Assembly: GCA_977017575.1 (NCBI GenBank) | Contig: CDRNVI010000015.1 | Location: forward strand, 248,001-312,000 | Source of the DNA: Paramoeba atlantica | Lineage: Eukaryota; Discosea | Direction: 5' to 3' | Length of the DNA stretch: 64,000 bases | Shown here: in pieces, positions 1 to 9,205 of the stretch | How the letters are laid out: each line of letters begins with the position of its first letter | How positions within the stretch are numbered: position 1 is the first letter of the stretch | Notes under the pieces: generated by a model | Database searches by the model: none | The model's input: only the letters and a program-made list of their open reading frames with translations | Told to the model about the DNA's origin: nothing | Program-made: the position numbers and the translations under genes

Positions 1-3000
1 TATGACATTGAACCAGACGAAAAAATTATGGATGCATACCTTACGCAATATTTGTTTTATGAATCAAGCCGTAGGGGTCTCTTTCCGAGTTGGATTAAGC
101 CAAGCGATGATCTTCCTAACCCAGCCCGTCTATACAATTGGTGTCAATCAATTAACAATGTTCCGGGGGTATGGGAGACCTCTCGAGGAGAAAGCACTAT
201 TTATGTTGAGACTAAAATTGAACATTTATCTGACAAGGTTGAACACACTTTGTTAAATCAAATGCTTCGCCTAGTCATGGATACTCATCTGGCGGATTAT
301 ATGACGGCCCGCAACAACGCATCTTTAACTTACAAAGACATGAATCATACCCAAAACTATGGTATTATTCGCGGTTTACAATTCGCTCCTTTTTTAATCC
401 AATTTTGGGGTCTTGCCATTGATCTTACGATCCTTGGCCTCGCACGAGCTGCAGAGCTGTGTGATGGGCGTGATAGTCCATCTCACGCTATGAATTCCCG
501 TACAGCATCCGATTTTCAGGCCCATCACATAAAAATGTATATGAGGTATTTGGATAAGGTTCATATACTTTATCGCTTTTCTCAACGGCATGCTTCTGAT
601 CTGATTGCCAAATTTCGACCCAAGTTGTCAGGAACTTCCGATTTGGGTAGAGAGATAAACTCTTATAAAATACATCAACATTGGCCCAAAGATATGCGTA
701 TGCGTCTGCTTAGTCACGATGTATGCCTTGGTCGTTCGACATTCGATTTTGTGAAAAAACGAATTCCGGTTTCTCTTGCATCTATCACATTGGAAAACAC
801 GTATATTTCGGTCTACTCTCGGGACAACCCCCAGCTTCAATTCTCTATGAATGGCTTCGAGGTATGCATTCGCCCTCGTGCGCGCATGCTTGACCCAGCG
901 ATCGTTCCTGAGGATCAAAATATTTGGTCCCTAATAGATCATATCTCAAAGGCTGCCACCGCGTTTGCGTATCTCCGAGTAGCGGAAGAAGAAGTAAAGC
1001 AGTTGGAAATTCGTCTTCGTTTAGTGCTACTAAACAGTGGACAAACTCCGTTTAAGAAACTGGTTGAAAAATGGAATACACAGCTAGCCGCTTTTGTTGC
1101 CTACTATCGAGAAGCAATTTATGGTACTCCAAGCGTCCTTCCGGTTTTACTAAAAGGGGAAACCAGAATACAAAATAGAATTAAAGTGCAACTTAACTCA
1201 AAGATGGCAAAACGTTTTCCCCCTGTTGTGTTCTATGCCCCCACGGATTTGTGGGGATTGGGTATGTTATCCGTTGGTCATTCCTTAATTCCACAAACCG
1301 ACCTTAGGTATGGGAAGCAAAGTTTATCTGATACTACTCACTTTCTAGCTGGGTTATCTCACGATGTAGGAGTGGAAATTCCGAACGTTTTGAGATACAT
1401 AACACCGTGGCAAGAGGAGATGAACGAATCTGCGCGAGTGTGGAGAGAGTATCGCCTTAAAAGCGAAGACGCAACGCGGAATAATAGAAGGATTGTTTTG
1501 GAAGACATAAACGAAATGAGAGGACTTGGTGTCCCAAGAATTGCAACTGCATTTCAGGCTGATAAGCAAACGCTTCTGTATGATGTCGGGTGGCGCGTTC
1601 GACAGGAGTTTAAGGTTCACAACGTACAGCGACCACAACCTTTTTGGTACATGAATGTAAGACATGATGGCAAACTTTTCAATTTTGATAAATACAAGGC
1701 TGACGTCGTACAAACCTTTGGAGGGATTGAATCCATACTTTCTCATTCTATATTTGGGGCGACAGGATACGAGGCCTGGGAAGGACTCGACTGGAACCGC
1801 ATAAGCAAGTTTGAAGAAAACATGAAAGGAAAAAAGATTTCGCATGCACAGCGCGGGGGTTTAAGCAAGATTCCCAATCAACGTTTCGCGTTATGGTGGT
1901 CACCCACCCTGAATCGATCTTCGGTGTATATGGGGTTTTTAACGCAGATCGACTTGACCGGAATCATGATGCACGCTAAATTACCGTTAGTCAAGGCGTC
2001 CTTGGTTCAGATTTTTCAAAATCATCTTTGGCAAAAAATTCATGAAGGGATTGTTGTCGATATATGCAAAGTCTTGGAAACAAGACTTAGCAAGCTTGGT
2101 ATTCAATCGTTACAAAAGTGTCACACTGCTCCCCGAAAGAGCTTTCGAATGTCCAGTGGAAGTGCGGACATTACAATGTTGGCGACAGGGCGCTGGTCTC
2201 TCTCAAGGCCTTCTCTTCTCTCCGAGTCAGGGGATAAATTTTCGTTCACATCCGCAAAAAACTATTGGATCGATGTTCAAATTCGTTGGGGAGATTACGA
2301 TTCCCATGATGCTGAGAAATACGCCCGTTCGAAATTTCTATCTTACACAACTAACCGTGGAGAACAAATGTATCCTTGCCCAACAGGGGTAATGGTCGTC
2401 TTTGATTTAGCATATAACGTACATTCAGCTTATGGTTACTGGATACCTGGTCTGAAATCATTTCTTGAAGATGCGCTACAAAAGATACAGCTGTACAACA
2501 CGGAACTTTATAGACTCCGAAGTAATCTTAATGCCAAACTACAACTTGCACCACGTGAAAAGTCTGAGCCACCATTGTCCGTACAGAATTGTGATGATTT
2601 GTTTTCTGGAAAAGCAGCTTGGATTGTCGATGGTTCATGTGCACATCTTGCTATTCCTCAAAGGACTTTCGAAGGAAATCTCACTACGAAAGCCATCAAC
2701 GGAGCAGTTCTTGTTATAAATCCGAAGAGTGGACAACTCTTTCTGCTTGTTGTACATGCTGATACCTGGAAAGGACAACGTCGTTTGAGTAATTTGGCCA
2801 AGTTGAAAGTCGCAGAAAGCGTTGCCGCCCTCGTTCGTTCACTTCCAAAAGATGAATATCCCAAGAGCATCATCAGCATGCAGAGGCATAGTTTAGAGGT
2901 CCTAAATGGAACTCTTTCTGGTCTTACAAATACTGTAATTAAAGGTTCAAATTTACTTGTTCCCTTCAGAGCTTTACTAAAGGTTCCGAAGATACATGAA

Positions 3001-4305
3001 ATTGTTTCTACGGCTGCTAAGTCGCAGTCCCATATAATTGGCTTGTACGATGATTGGCTTGATACTATTAGTCCATTAACCGCCTTCTTTCGCCTCCTCA
3101 TTCTCCTTCGTGCTTTGAATGTGAACGAGAGTCGATGTCGCACTATTCTCCGTTCCGTAGCAAGATCCAACCCCTCTTCTCACCACATGTGGCCGAAACT
3201 GGAGGCTGGCGAGTGGCTACATGTTGAAACTTCTTTAAAAGATCTCATTGTTGCAGATTATTGCAAACGAAACGCAGTAGATGTATCTCGTATAACACCC
3301 ACAGAGATTCGTGATATTTTGCTTGGGCAAGAAATTGCATCGCTCTCAGTTCAACAAGCTCGAAGTGAACTTATTGATCGAGCAAAACAGACCATACAAA
3401 CGGACGCTATTAGAAAGTCGGGAAAAATAAAAGAATCACGAAAGGGTAACACAAAGTCATTCGTACCTCGTAGCCATCATAGTAAAACGGAATGGAGACA
3501 ACGTGCTCTTGCTACGCGTGCCAGGCCTGAAGTAAGTGAAGTTGACACGCTTTCTCCGAAGCATGTGCAGTCACATGAAAGCGTAATTTTGCCTAGCAAC
3601 ATTCTTTATATGGTTTCACGTTGTTCAGACGTGTACAATAAAGTGGTCGTTCTGCTTTATGGTAGGAAACTTGAAGCGCAGTGCCAAGTAATATGCGCAG
3701 TTTTTCCCGCTCAAATTGGTACACATGAAAATGTTACGTTCTCCTACCGACAGTCTGAACACCCATTGTTCAATTCCTTAACACTTATTGGCGTCCTCAC
3801 AACTTGTTTCGAACTTGAATATAAACCAACGAACTCAGATTTGATAATGATGACTAACGTAGCGAAAGATAATTATTCGGATGCTCATGACTTGTTTTAC
3901 ATAACTGTGTTTCTAAACGGAGGCAAGGCAACTTTGGCAACATATCGCACTTCCTCCAGTGGGAACGAAGTACTCAAAAATTTGTCAGGCAACCCAAATG
4001 AAGATTCCTCTACTACTGAGCTATTAGAAAATGCTTTCGCACAGTGTGAAATACAGCTTGGACAAGAATCATCCGGCTTTTATTTGGTTCCAGAAGACGG
4101 AATATGGAATTATAGCTTTCTGGGCGTTTCACCACCGCAGTATCCGAGCACTCTTATAGTAGATGCACCTCATGATTATCATAATCCATATCACAGAAAA
4201 GAGCACTTTATTCGATCAAACGTTGAAACGACAACTTATTCTTCTCCTGTTCAAGAAGTTGATTCCCATTTTATTGCAGATCTTGGAGATGATATGGCAT
4301 GGTAG
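1..4305 (+). CDS. PRP8: Pre-mRNA-processing-splicing factor 8 (Prp8), 5' end outside window
   Basis: Prp8 is the U5 snRNP scaffold at the heart of the spliceosome. It contacts both splice sites, the branch point and the U5 and U6 RNAs. The frame is open from base 1, and roughly the N-terminal 40 percent is missing. The 1434 visible residues align by eye along their length with human PRPF8, from a segment like DIEPDEKIMDAYL onward. They cover the RT-like and linker region, the endonuclease-like region, the RNase H-like domain (from about residue 870, with FEGNLTTKAINGA) and the C-terminal MPN/Jab1 domain (from about residue 1195, ending near WNYSFLGV). Very close conservation makes the call secure. 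In kinetoplastids this protein serves mainly spliced-leader trans-splicing. A second tri-snRNP gene, PRP3, lies at 37.5 kb. No cis-intron interrupts it. Confidence 0.97.
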   Translation, partial: YDIEPDEKIMDAYLTQYLFYESSRRGLFPSWIKPSDDLPNPARLYNWCQSINNVPGVWETSRGESTIYVETKIEHLSDKVEHTLLNQMLRLVMDTHLADYMTARNNASLTYKDMNHTQNYGIIRGLQFAPFLIQFWGLAIDLTILGLARAAELCDGRDSPSHAMNSRTASDFQAHHIKMYMRYLDKVHILYRFSQRHASDLIAKFRPKLSGTSDLGREINSYKIHQHWPKDMRMRLLSHDVCLGRSTFDFVKKRIPVSLASITLENTYISVYSRDNPQLQFSMNGFEVCIRPRARMLDPAIVPEDQNIWSLIDHISKAATAFAYLRVAEEEVKQLEIRLRLVLLNSGQTPFKKLVEKWNTQLAAFVAYYREAIYGTPSVLPVLLKGETRIQNRIKVQLNSKMAKRFPPVVFYAPTDLWGLGMLSVGHSLIPQTDLRYGKQSLSDTTHFLAGLSHDVGVEIPNVLRYITPWQEEMNESARVWREYRLKSEDATRNNRRIVLEDINEMRGLGVPRIATAFQADKQTLLYDVGWRVRQEFKVHNVQRPQPFWYMNVRHDGKLFNFDKYKADVVQTFGGIESILSHSIFGATGYEAWEGLDWNRISKFEENMKGKKISHAQRGGLSKIPNQRFALWWSPTLNRSSVYMGFLTQIDLTGIMMHAKLPLVKASLVQIFQNHLWQKIHEGIVVDICKVLETRLSKLGIQSLQKCHTAPRKSFRMSSGSADITMLATGRWSLSRPSLLSESGDKFSFTSAKNYWIDVQIRWGDYDSHDAEKYARSKFLSYTTNRGEQMYPCPTGVMVVFDLAYNVHSAYGYWIPGLKSFLEDALQKIQLYNTELYRLRSNLNAKLQLAPREKSEPPLSVQNCDDLFSGKAAWIVDGSCAHLAIPQRTFEGNLTTKAINGAVLVINPKSGQLFLLVVHADTWKGQRRLSNLAKLKVAESVAALVRSLPKDEYPKSIISMQRHSLEVLNGTLSGLTNTVIKGSNLLVPFRALLKVPKIHEIVSTAAKSQSHIIGLYDDWLDTISPLTAFFRLLILLRALNVNESRCRTILRSVARSNPSSHHMWPKLEAGEWLHVETSLKDLIVADYCKRNAVDVSRITPTEIRDILLGQEIASLSVQQARSELIDRAKQTIQTDAIRKSGKIKESRKGNTKSFVPRSHHSKTEWRQRALATRARPEVSEVDTLSPKHVQSHESVILPSNILYMVSRCSDVYNKVVVLLYGRKLEAQCQVICAVFPAQIGTHENVTFSYRQSEHPLFNSLTLIGVLTTCFELEYKPTNSDLIMMTNVAKDNYSDAHDLFYITVFLNGGKATLATYRTSSSGNEVLKNLSGNPNEDSSTTELLENAFAQCEIQLGQESSGFYLVPEDGIWNYSFLGVSPPQYPSTLIVDAPHDYHNPYHRKEHFIRSNVETTTYSSPVQEVDSHFIADLGDDMAW

Positions 4306-4889
4306 CATGTTCTGATTCCGGAAAAAGTGTATCATAGGTGTCTGCATTACACCGTGGTATTGTTTTCCGCTGCGTGTAGAGCACGTACGTTTTATGAGCA
4401 AAGTGGGGATATGCACCCTCACAAAATTTTGAACAATTCGATTATTTATACTGGTATCCCTTCTTGTGATATAGAATCTCACAAGAAGATATAAATGGGA
4501 TTTCCATGTTGCGGACAATTTTTATTACGGCTTTATTATTTTTGTAAACAGCGCAGTATATTTTGATGCGATTCTGTATATCAATTAAACGCTTTGATTG
4601 TGTGAACTGAGTGGGCAACTCGTACGTATCGTAGGAATTTCATTTTACACACTTCCATATAGTAGTTGAACTATTATACAGGAACCAAGTTCCTGTGTCA
4701 CGAAATAGTATTCCTGGAATGAAGAGGTCATGTACACCTCTATTATGGCATAGTAACTACCTCATGCAAAGCGCTTCATTGTTTCTTCTAGTGTTCTAGT
4801 TTTGTGGTTCTTTTAACAATATGATGTTAATATTGTACTATCAAGTAATTTGTGTGTACGATTTTGTTTCTCACAAATTCTCCTTATTT
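4306..4889. other. Intergenic region between Prp8 and the first FKBP-TPR gene
   Basis: No convincing coding sequence. A TC-rich run ending in TTCTAG near 4785-4800, followed by a second CTAG, could be the trans-splice acceptor for the next gene. An in-frame ATG at 4821 would add 23 hydrophobic residues that look like translated leader, so 4890 was preferred as the start. Confidence 0.4.
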
Positions 4890-7061
4890 ATGACTTCATC
4901 TGATGCAGGTATTTACGATGAATCAAGTGAGATCGCCTCTTTGCCTGCGAGATTTATCATTAAGTCCAAGAGAAGAGGACAATCCATATCTTGCAAGCGT
5001 CACGTTTTAGTCAAGCCTGAAGGGGGCGGACCTTTACATGCGCTTTTACGTGGCGCAAGGAAGGGGGAAACACTCCAGATAGATACTTTACCGGAATGCT
5101 TCTTACAGGAATCTTCGTCACCCGATTGTTCCAATGAAGGTGTGGATGCAGAAAATAAAGCATTTGAAGTGGAAATCTGCGATAGGTTTACGCAGTATGA
5201 CGTAAGTGCAGGTAATAGCGATTTTTTCGTTAAAGAAATATTATCGTCCAGCAAAGACGTTGATTTATTTACCCCAGATTTTGAAAGTAAGGTAGCCGTG
5301 GACATTAATGAGGTGATAGATCTCGATTCCTTTTTTCAGCAATTAAGCGAGCACGCAAACAATTTTCAAGAAGTGGAGATTGGAGATGGACGACTTTCAC
5401 GGCACTTTGAAGACGCAATTTGCTCAATGAAATCAAACGAAGTGGCTTTATTTATGTTTCCTTCTTTGCTTTCCGATGCAAAAGAAAATTCGCAACCTCC
5501 ATCCGAAAAATACTACCGCTTTGAGCTTCGTTCTCATTCAAGAGTGTGTGCCTTACATTTAGATGATGCAGAAAATATTAGGCACGCTGAGCAAAGAAAA
5601 ATTGAAGGCAATACTTTATTGAAGAAAGATAATTTGCCTTTGGCTGAGAAAAAATATCTCCGAGGCCTTGAATTTGTCGCTCAAATAGGCAAAAAAGGTT
5701 TAAATTTCTTGTTGAAGAAACTTTCTACCACAATATCTTTGTATAATAATCTTTCTTTGGTCTACCTGCGTCAACATAATTGGCACAAAGTAGTCGATGC
5801 CAGTTCAAAATCAATAGCTCTAAATTCCAAACCGAACGAAAACACCAAGGCATACCTCCGAAGAGGGGTCGCATACCGTTTTCTTTTAGAATTCACCAAC
5901 TCTAGACGGGACTTCGAAATGATTCTTTCATGTGATCCGAATGACACCGAGGCATTGCATCAAATGAAGACTTTACAGGAAACGTTGCACAATCATGAGA
6001 CGTATGAGAAGCGTGTATATCGAAAAGCCTTTGCGAAAGGCTTTGATTACGACGATGTACGCTATCAAGGATATGTCTGCTCTTGGAGTAGATCAAAGGG
6101 TTGTGGAAGAATTCGTCACGTTGAGACTAAAAACGAGTATTTTGTACATTTTACTAATGTACGTACCTGCCGTGATCCCGCTCAGCTCTATGTCGGCGAG
6201 CGGCTGGAATTTCAACCAATAAAAACAGAAGAAAGACTGAGAGCAGGAGATGTCACGTTGCCTGGTGGTATTCGAATTCCGAAAGTAGAGGAATTTTCCA
6301 AAGATATGGATCCGCAGAAACAAGTGGAACAGAGCATCAAGAAAGCCCTTTGGGAAGCTGAGCTCGAAAAGAATGCTTCAGAATTTGGCCTGGGGTCGGT
6401 TTCCTCCGATTCAAATAGACACTTTACATATGGAACATGCAAAGAGTGGAACCTAGATCGAGGATTTGGTGTTATCACTAATGATAAAATTGAATCTACA
6501 GAGTATTTCGTTCATTGTAGAGATATTTTGAGTTGTCTAAAACCTCGTAAGGCTTTATTTGTTGGCGAAAAGGTGCGTTTTGAAGTAGACGAAACGGAAA
6601 TTGGACGACGCCGAAAACGTGCCATTCGGGTTACTTCGCCTAATGGGCAAGAATGTAGCGGTATCGAATGTCTTTCACAAGAAGAGCAAGAAAGATCAAT
6701 TCAAGGAGGACGAAAACTCCAGAAGCCTTCTCGATCGAATGAAGAAACAGGTCTACTACAGCGAAGACATACGGGAAAGTGTATAAAATGGATTTACGAA
6801 CGAGGCTTCGGTTTCGTAGAGTCGTACGACACTGAAGTGGAGTATTTTGTGCACGCAACTTGCTTGGAAAAATGCAATGGAAAAATCAAAGCTTTGCGCA
6901 TAGACGAAGAAGTTGAATTTGATGTAGAAACAAAAAATGGAAGACAGCGCGCCACAGCCGTAACCGCCATTGGGGGATCTCCTGTTTCAGGATTACAAGA
7001 AATTCCAGATGCAGATGCTCCTATGGAAGCTAAAATTGTTCAAAATGAAAGTATTGAGTGA
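4890..7061 (+). CDS. FKBP-like, TPR and triple cold-shock domain protein
   Basis: An unusual architecture of 723 residues. The N-terminal part (to about residue 225) resembles the degenerate FKBP regions of its downstream neighbour and probably lacks isomerase activity. A TPR block follows (about 230-385), with KIEGNTLLKKDNLPLAEKKY and NTKAYLRRGVAYR matching TPRs of FKBP51/52-type co-chaperones. Three cold-shock-like domains complete the protein at about 394-460, 512-590 and 627-695. Each has a GxxxxW start, a (G/C)GxI or GFGFV strand, a YFVH motif and a basic C-terminal strand (KRAIRV, RATAV). Known families suggest TPR binding to Hsp90/Hsp70 tails and cold-shock binding to single-stranded RNA, so the protein may link chaperones to mRNA. 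That role is inferred. It is a tandem paralogue of the next gene. The start at 4890 was chosen over 4821. Confidence 0.8.
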   Translation: MTSSDAGIYDESSEIASLPARFIIKSKRRGQSISCKRHVLVKPEGGGPLHALLRGARKGETLQIDTLPECFLQESSSPDCSNEGVDAENKAFEVEICDRFTQYDVSAGNSDFFVKEILSSSKDVDLFTPDFESKVAVDINEVIDLDSFFQQLSEHANNFQEVEIGDGRLSRHFEDAICSMKSNEVALFMFPSLLSDAKENSQPPSEKYYRFELRSHSRVCALHLDDAENIRHAEQRKIEGNTLLKKDNLPLAEKKYLRGLEFVAQIGKKGLNFLLKKLSTTISLYNNLSLVYLRQHNWHKVVDASSKSIALNSKPNENTKAYLRRGVAYRFLLEFTNSRRDFEMILSCDPNDTEALHQMKTLQETLHNHETYEKRVYRKAFAKGFDYDDVRYQGYVCSWSRSKGCGRIRHVETKNEYFVHFTNVRTCRDPAQLYVGERLEFQPIKTEERLRAGDVTLPGGIRIPKVEEFSKDMDPQKQVEQSIKKALWEAELEKNASEFGLGSVSSDSNRHFTYGTCKEWNLDRGFGVITNDKIESTEYFVHCRDILSCLKPRKALFVGEKVRFEVDETEIGRRRKRAIRVTSPNGQECSGIECLSQEEQERSIQGGRKLQKPSRSNEETGLLQRRHTGKCIKWIYERGFGFVESYDTEVEYFVHATCLEKCNGKIKALRIDEEVEFDVETKNGRQRATAVTAIGGSPVSGLQEIPDADAPMEAKIVQNESIE

Positions 7062-7397
7062 AAGTCTACTTTTAATCTTTTTATTCTGTACTTTCTTAGA
7101 TATCTTTTTTCAACACGTACAATACTATAACTCTTCTTCTGCAATGCGTGTATTATAGTTCTATCTATTCTTGTTTGTAGTTTCGTTTTCTCCTAATATT
7201 TGTTTTCTGCTACGTGAATTTCTTTTCAAAAATACGACACACGTATCATGCAGTGTGCAGCTCAGACGTTATCTCTCCTTTTGCTCTTAGCAATCACTGG
7301 AAATTAATGCATCCATAACTCCAGTAAGATACAGTTAGCATAAAATACGAATTTGTACAAATAATACATATCCCTCCTTTTCTGTTTTTGAACTGTC
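7062..7397. other. Intergenic region with a strong candidate acceptor
   Basis: No gene seen. The pyrimidine run at 7269-7288 ending in CTTAG at 7290 is one of the best trans-splice acceptor candidates in the window. It would give a 5' UTR of about 107 bases for the next gene. Confidence 0.5.
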
Positions 7398-8654
7398 ATG
7401 CCCGAATTTGACAGTAGCACAGACGATTATGATGAAAACATAAACTACGGCGATGCGAAGGATGAGACTATTCCTAAAATTGGAGTTCAGATGGACTTAG
7501 CACAAAGTGAGGGACATGTTCAAAAGACATTACTTGAAATTGGTGAAGGCAAGGCAATTGGATCTTCACGCGCCGTAGTTCGACTCCTGTACAGTGCACA
7601 AGATGCAGATTCATGCTGTGAGTCAGAGTTTGAAGGTTTTTCCGACTACAATAAACCACTCTCGGTTGAGTTGTGGAAGGACGAGGAGTCAGATTTTCCT
7701 AGGGGTTTTACCATGGCCCTTCGAAGCATGAAGAAGAAGGAAAAGGCCGCGTTTCTTGTATCCCCGAAATACGCTTATGGGGACAAAGGTTACAAATCTC
7801 TCCCCTCTGGTCACAGAGTTAAATATGAGATTGAAATTGTTTCATGGGCTCCGATTGAAGACGTCAGTAAGGAGCACGACAACTCAGTTATTAAGCAACA
7901 AATCGAAGAAGGCGATACTACCTCCTACTATACTCCGGAATATGAAACTCTAGTCACGGTAGATATTCTTGGGCATAAAGGCAAAGACAAAGTAATGGAT
8001 AAACAAAACATTTCAATTCAAATCGGTAATGAAGAATTGTCGGACAATTTAGAACGAGCTATTTCTCGCATGAAGAAAGGAGAAAGATCTGAAGTAACGA
8101 TCAGCGACGTGACAGGCCCTGTAGAAGTATATGAAATCAAGCTGCACAACTTTAAACGAGTTGATCCATGGGCGGCGAAAGGACCAGAAAAAACAGAGGA
8201 GGCAAGAAAGCGCAAAGACGGTGGCAATAAACTTTGGAGGGAAAACAAACTTGTGAGAGCAGCACAGAAATATAAACGAGGGCTTGAGTTTCTCACCAGT
8301 GAATATGGGTTAAACGATGCAGAACTTTCTGCATTCAAAGATCTCAAGGTTCAGCTGCATAATAATTACGCACTGGTTTGTGAGAAACAATATCTGTGGA
8401 AAGAAGTTGTCGAACACTGTACGGGTTCATTGCAACAATGTAATGATGCGCAGATTAACACCAAAGCTTATTTAAGACGAGGTGTTGCGAATCGTCACCT
8501 TGGGAATTTTTGCGATGCACATCGCGATCTTGAGAAAATCCGTGGTTCAAAAAGCGCGGCGAGCAATGTCAACGCAGAGCTTCAGATCCTGAATGCGCTG
8601 GAAAAGGCACAATACGAAAAAGAAAAAGTTCTCTACGGAAGAATGTTTATGTAG
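7398..8654 (+). CDS. FKBP-type TPR co-chaperone (FKBP51/52-like)
   Basis: This 418-residue protein has two FKBP-like domains (about 45-150, with ALRSMKKKEKAAFLVSPKYA and the GY..LPSGH strand, and about 175-255) and a C-terminal TPR block (about 262-400). The linker RVDPWAAKG plus KRKDGGNKLWRENKLVRAA and NTKAYLRRGVANRH are typical of FKBP52-like co-chaperones, as is the tail YEKEKVLYGRMF. Such proteins bind the MEEVD tail of Hsp90. The first FKBP domain keeps the C-terminal half of the fold best, and whether it retains isomerase activity cannot be judged by eye. It sits 336 bases after a paralogue of the same design with added cold-shock domains, so a tandem duplication is likely. Confidence 0.85.
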   Translation: MPEFDSSTDDYDENINYGDAKDETIPKIGVQMDLAQSEGHVQKTLLEIGEGKAIGSSRAVVRLLYSAQDADSCCESEFEGFSDYNKPLSVELWKDEESDFPRGFTMALRSMKKKEKAAFLVSPKYAYGDKGYKSLPSGHRVKYEIEIVSWAPIEDVSKEHDNSVIKQQIEEGDTTSYYTPEYETLVTVDILGHKGKDKVMDKQNISIQIGNEELSDNLERAISRMKKGERSEVTISDVTGPVEVYEIKLHNFKRVDPWAAKGPEKTEEARKRKDGGNKLWRENKLVRAAQKYKRGLEFLTSEYGLNDAELSAFKDLKVQLHNNYALVCEKQYLWKEVVEHCTGSLQQCNDAQINTKAYLRRGVANRHLGNFCDAHRDLEKIRGSKSAASNVNAELQILNALEKAQYEKEKVLYGRMFM

Positions 8655-9205
8655 GTTTTGTCCGTAAATACTGCAAAATCATATTCCACTACAATGTGAC
8701 TGCAAAGATACTACATTGTAAGGATAGAGCTGATTATTTGCATTCTGTTGCGAGTTTTTTTCTAGGTTCTAAACGGTCGTCAAATTCTACGATTTGGCCA
8801 GAGCATATCAACGCATTAAAGGTATTATTCGATCTAAATGCTTCTAAGCATTTATTTGTTTCATTGTTCAGTTCAATGTCCAGGGTGGTATGAGATAAAA
8901 AATCTTACGCTGTATATGCATGCAGGTACAAATGCATCATGTATAAATGTATTTATAAGCTTGTGTGACGCATACAAATAATACAGTAGGAAGTAGTCCA
9001 TGTACGTTTGTCCATATAGTACATGGATGTATATGGATAAATGCGAGCATGTTATACTCGAAATTCTGGCCATGTGTATGACCGCAATGGTGTACTTCTA
9101 ACATGTGTTCTAACATGCACCCTTCTAGCACGTGTTCTATATACATCCTACATCTGCATTAATGTACTTATGTATGCGGGTACCTACGCGGTCCAATAGT
9201 GTTGC
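8655..9205. other. Intergenic region, repeat-tinged
   Basis: No gene seen. The right half is rich in TACATG/CATGTA-type words. Two near-identical copies of CTTCTARCAYGTGTTCTA lie at about 9095-9112 and 9122-9139. Confidence 0.4.

Noticed and set aside
1354-3170. Long minus-strand frames under Prp8 (163 and 170 codons)
   Set aside because: They overlap strongly conserved Prp8 codons and look like shadows.
4821-4889. Upstream ATG of the first FKBP gene
   Set aside because: The extra 23 residues are Tyr/Phe/Val-rich leader-like sequence. The ATG at 4890 gives a more natural start.
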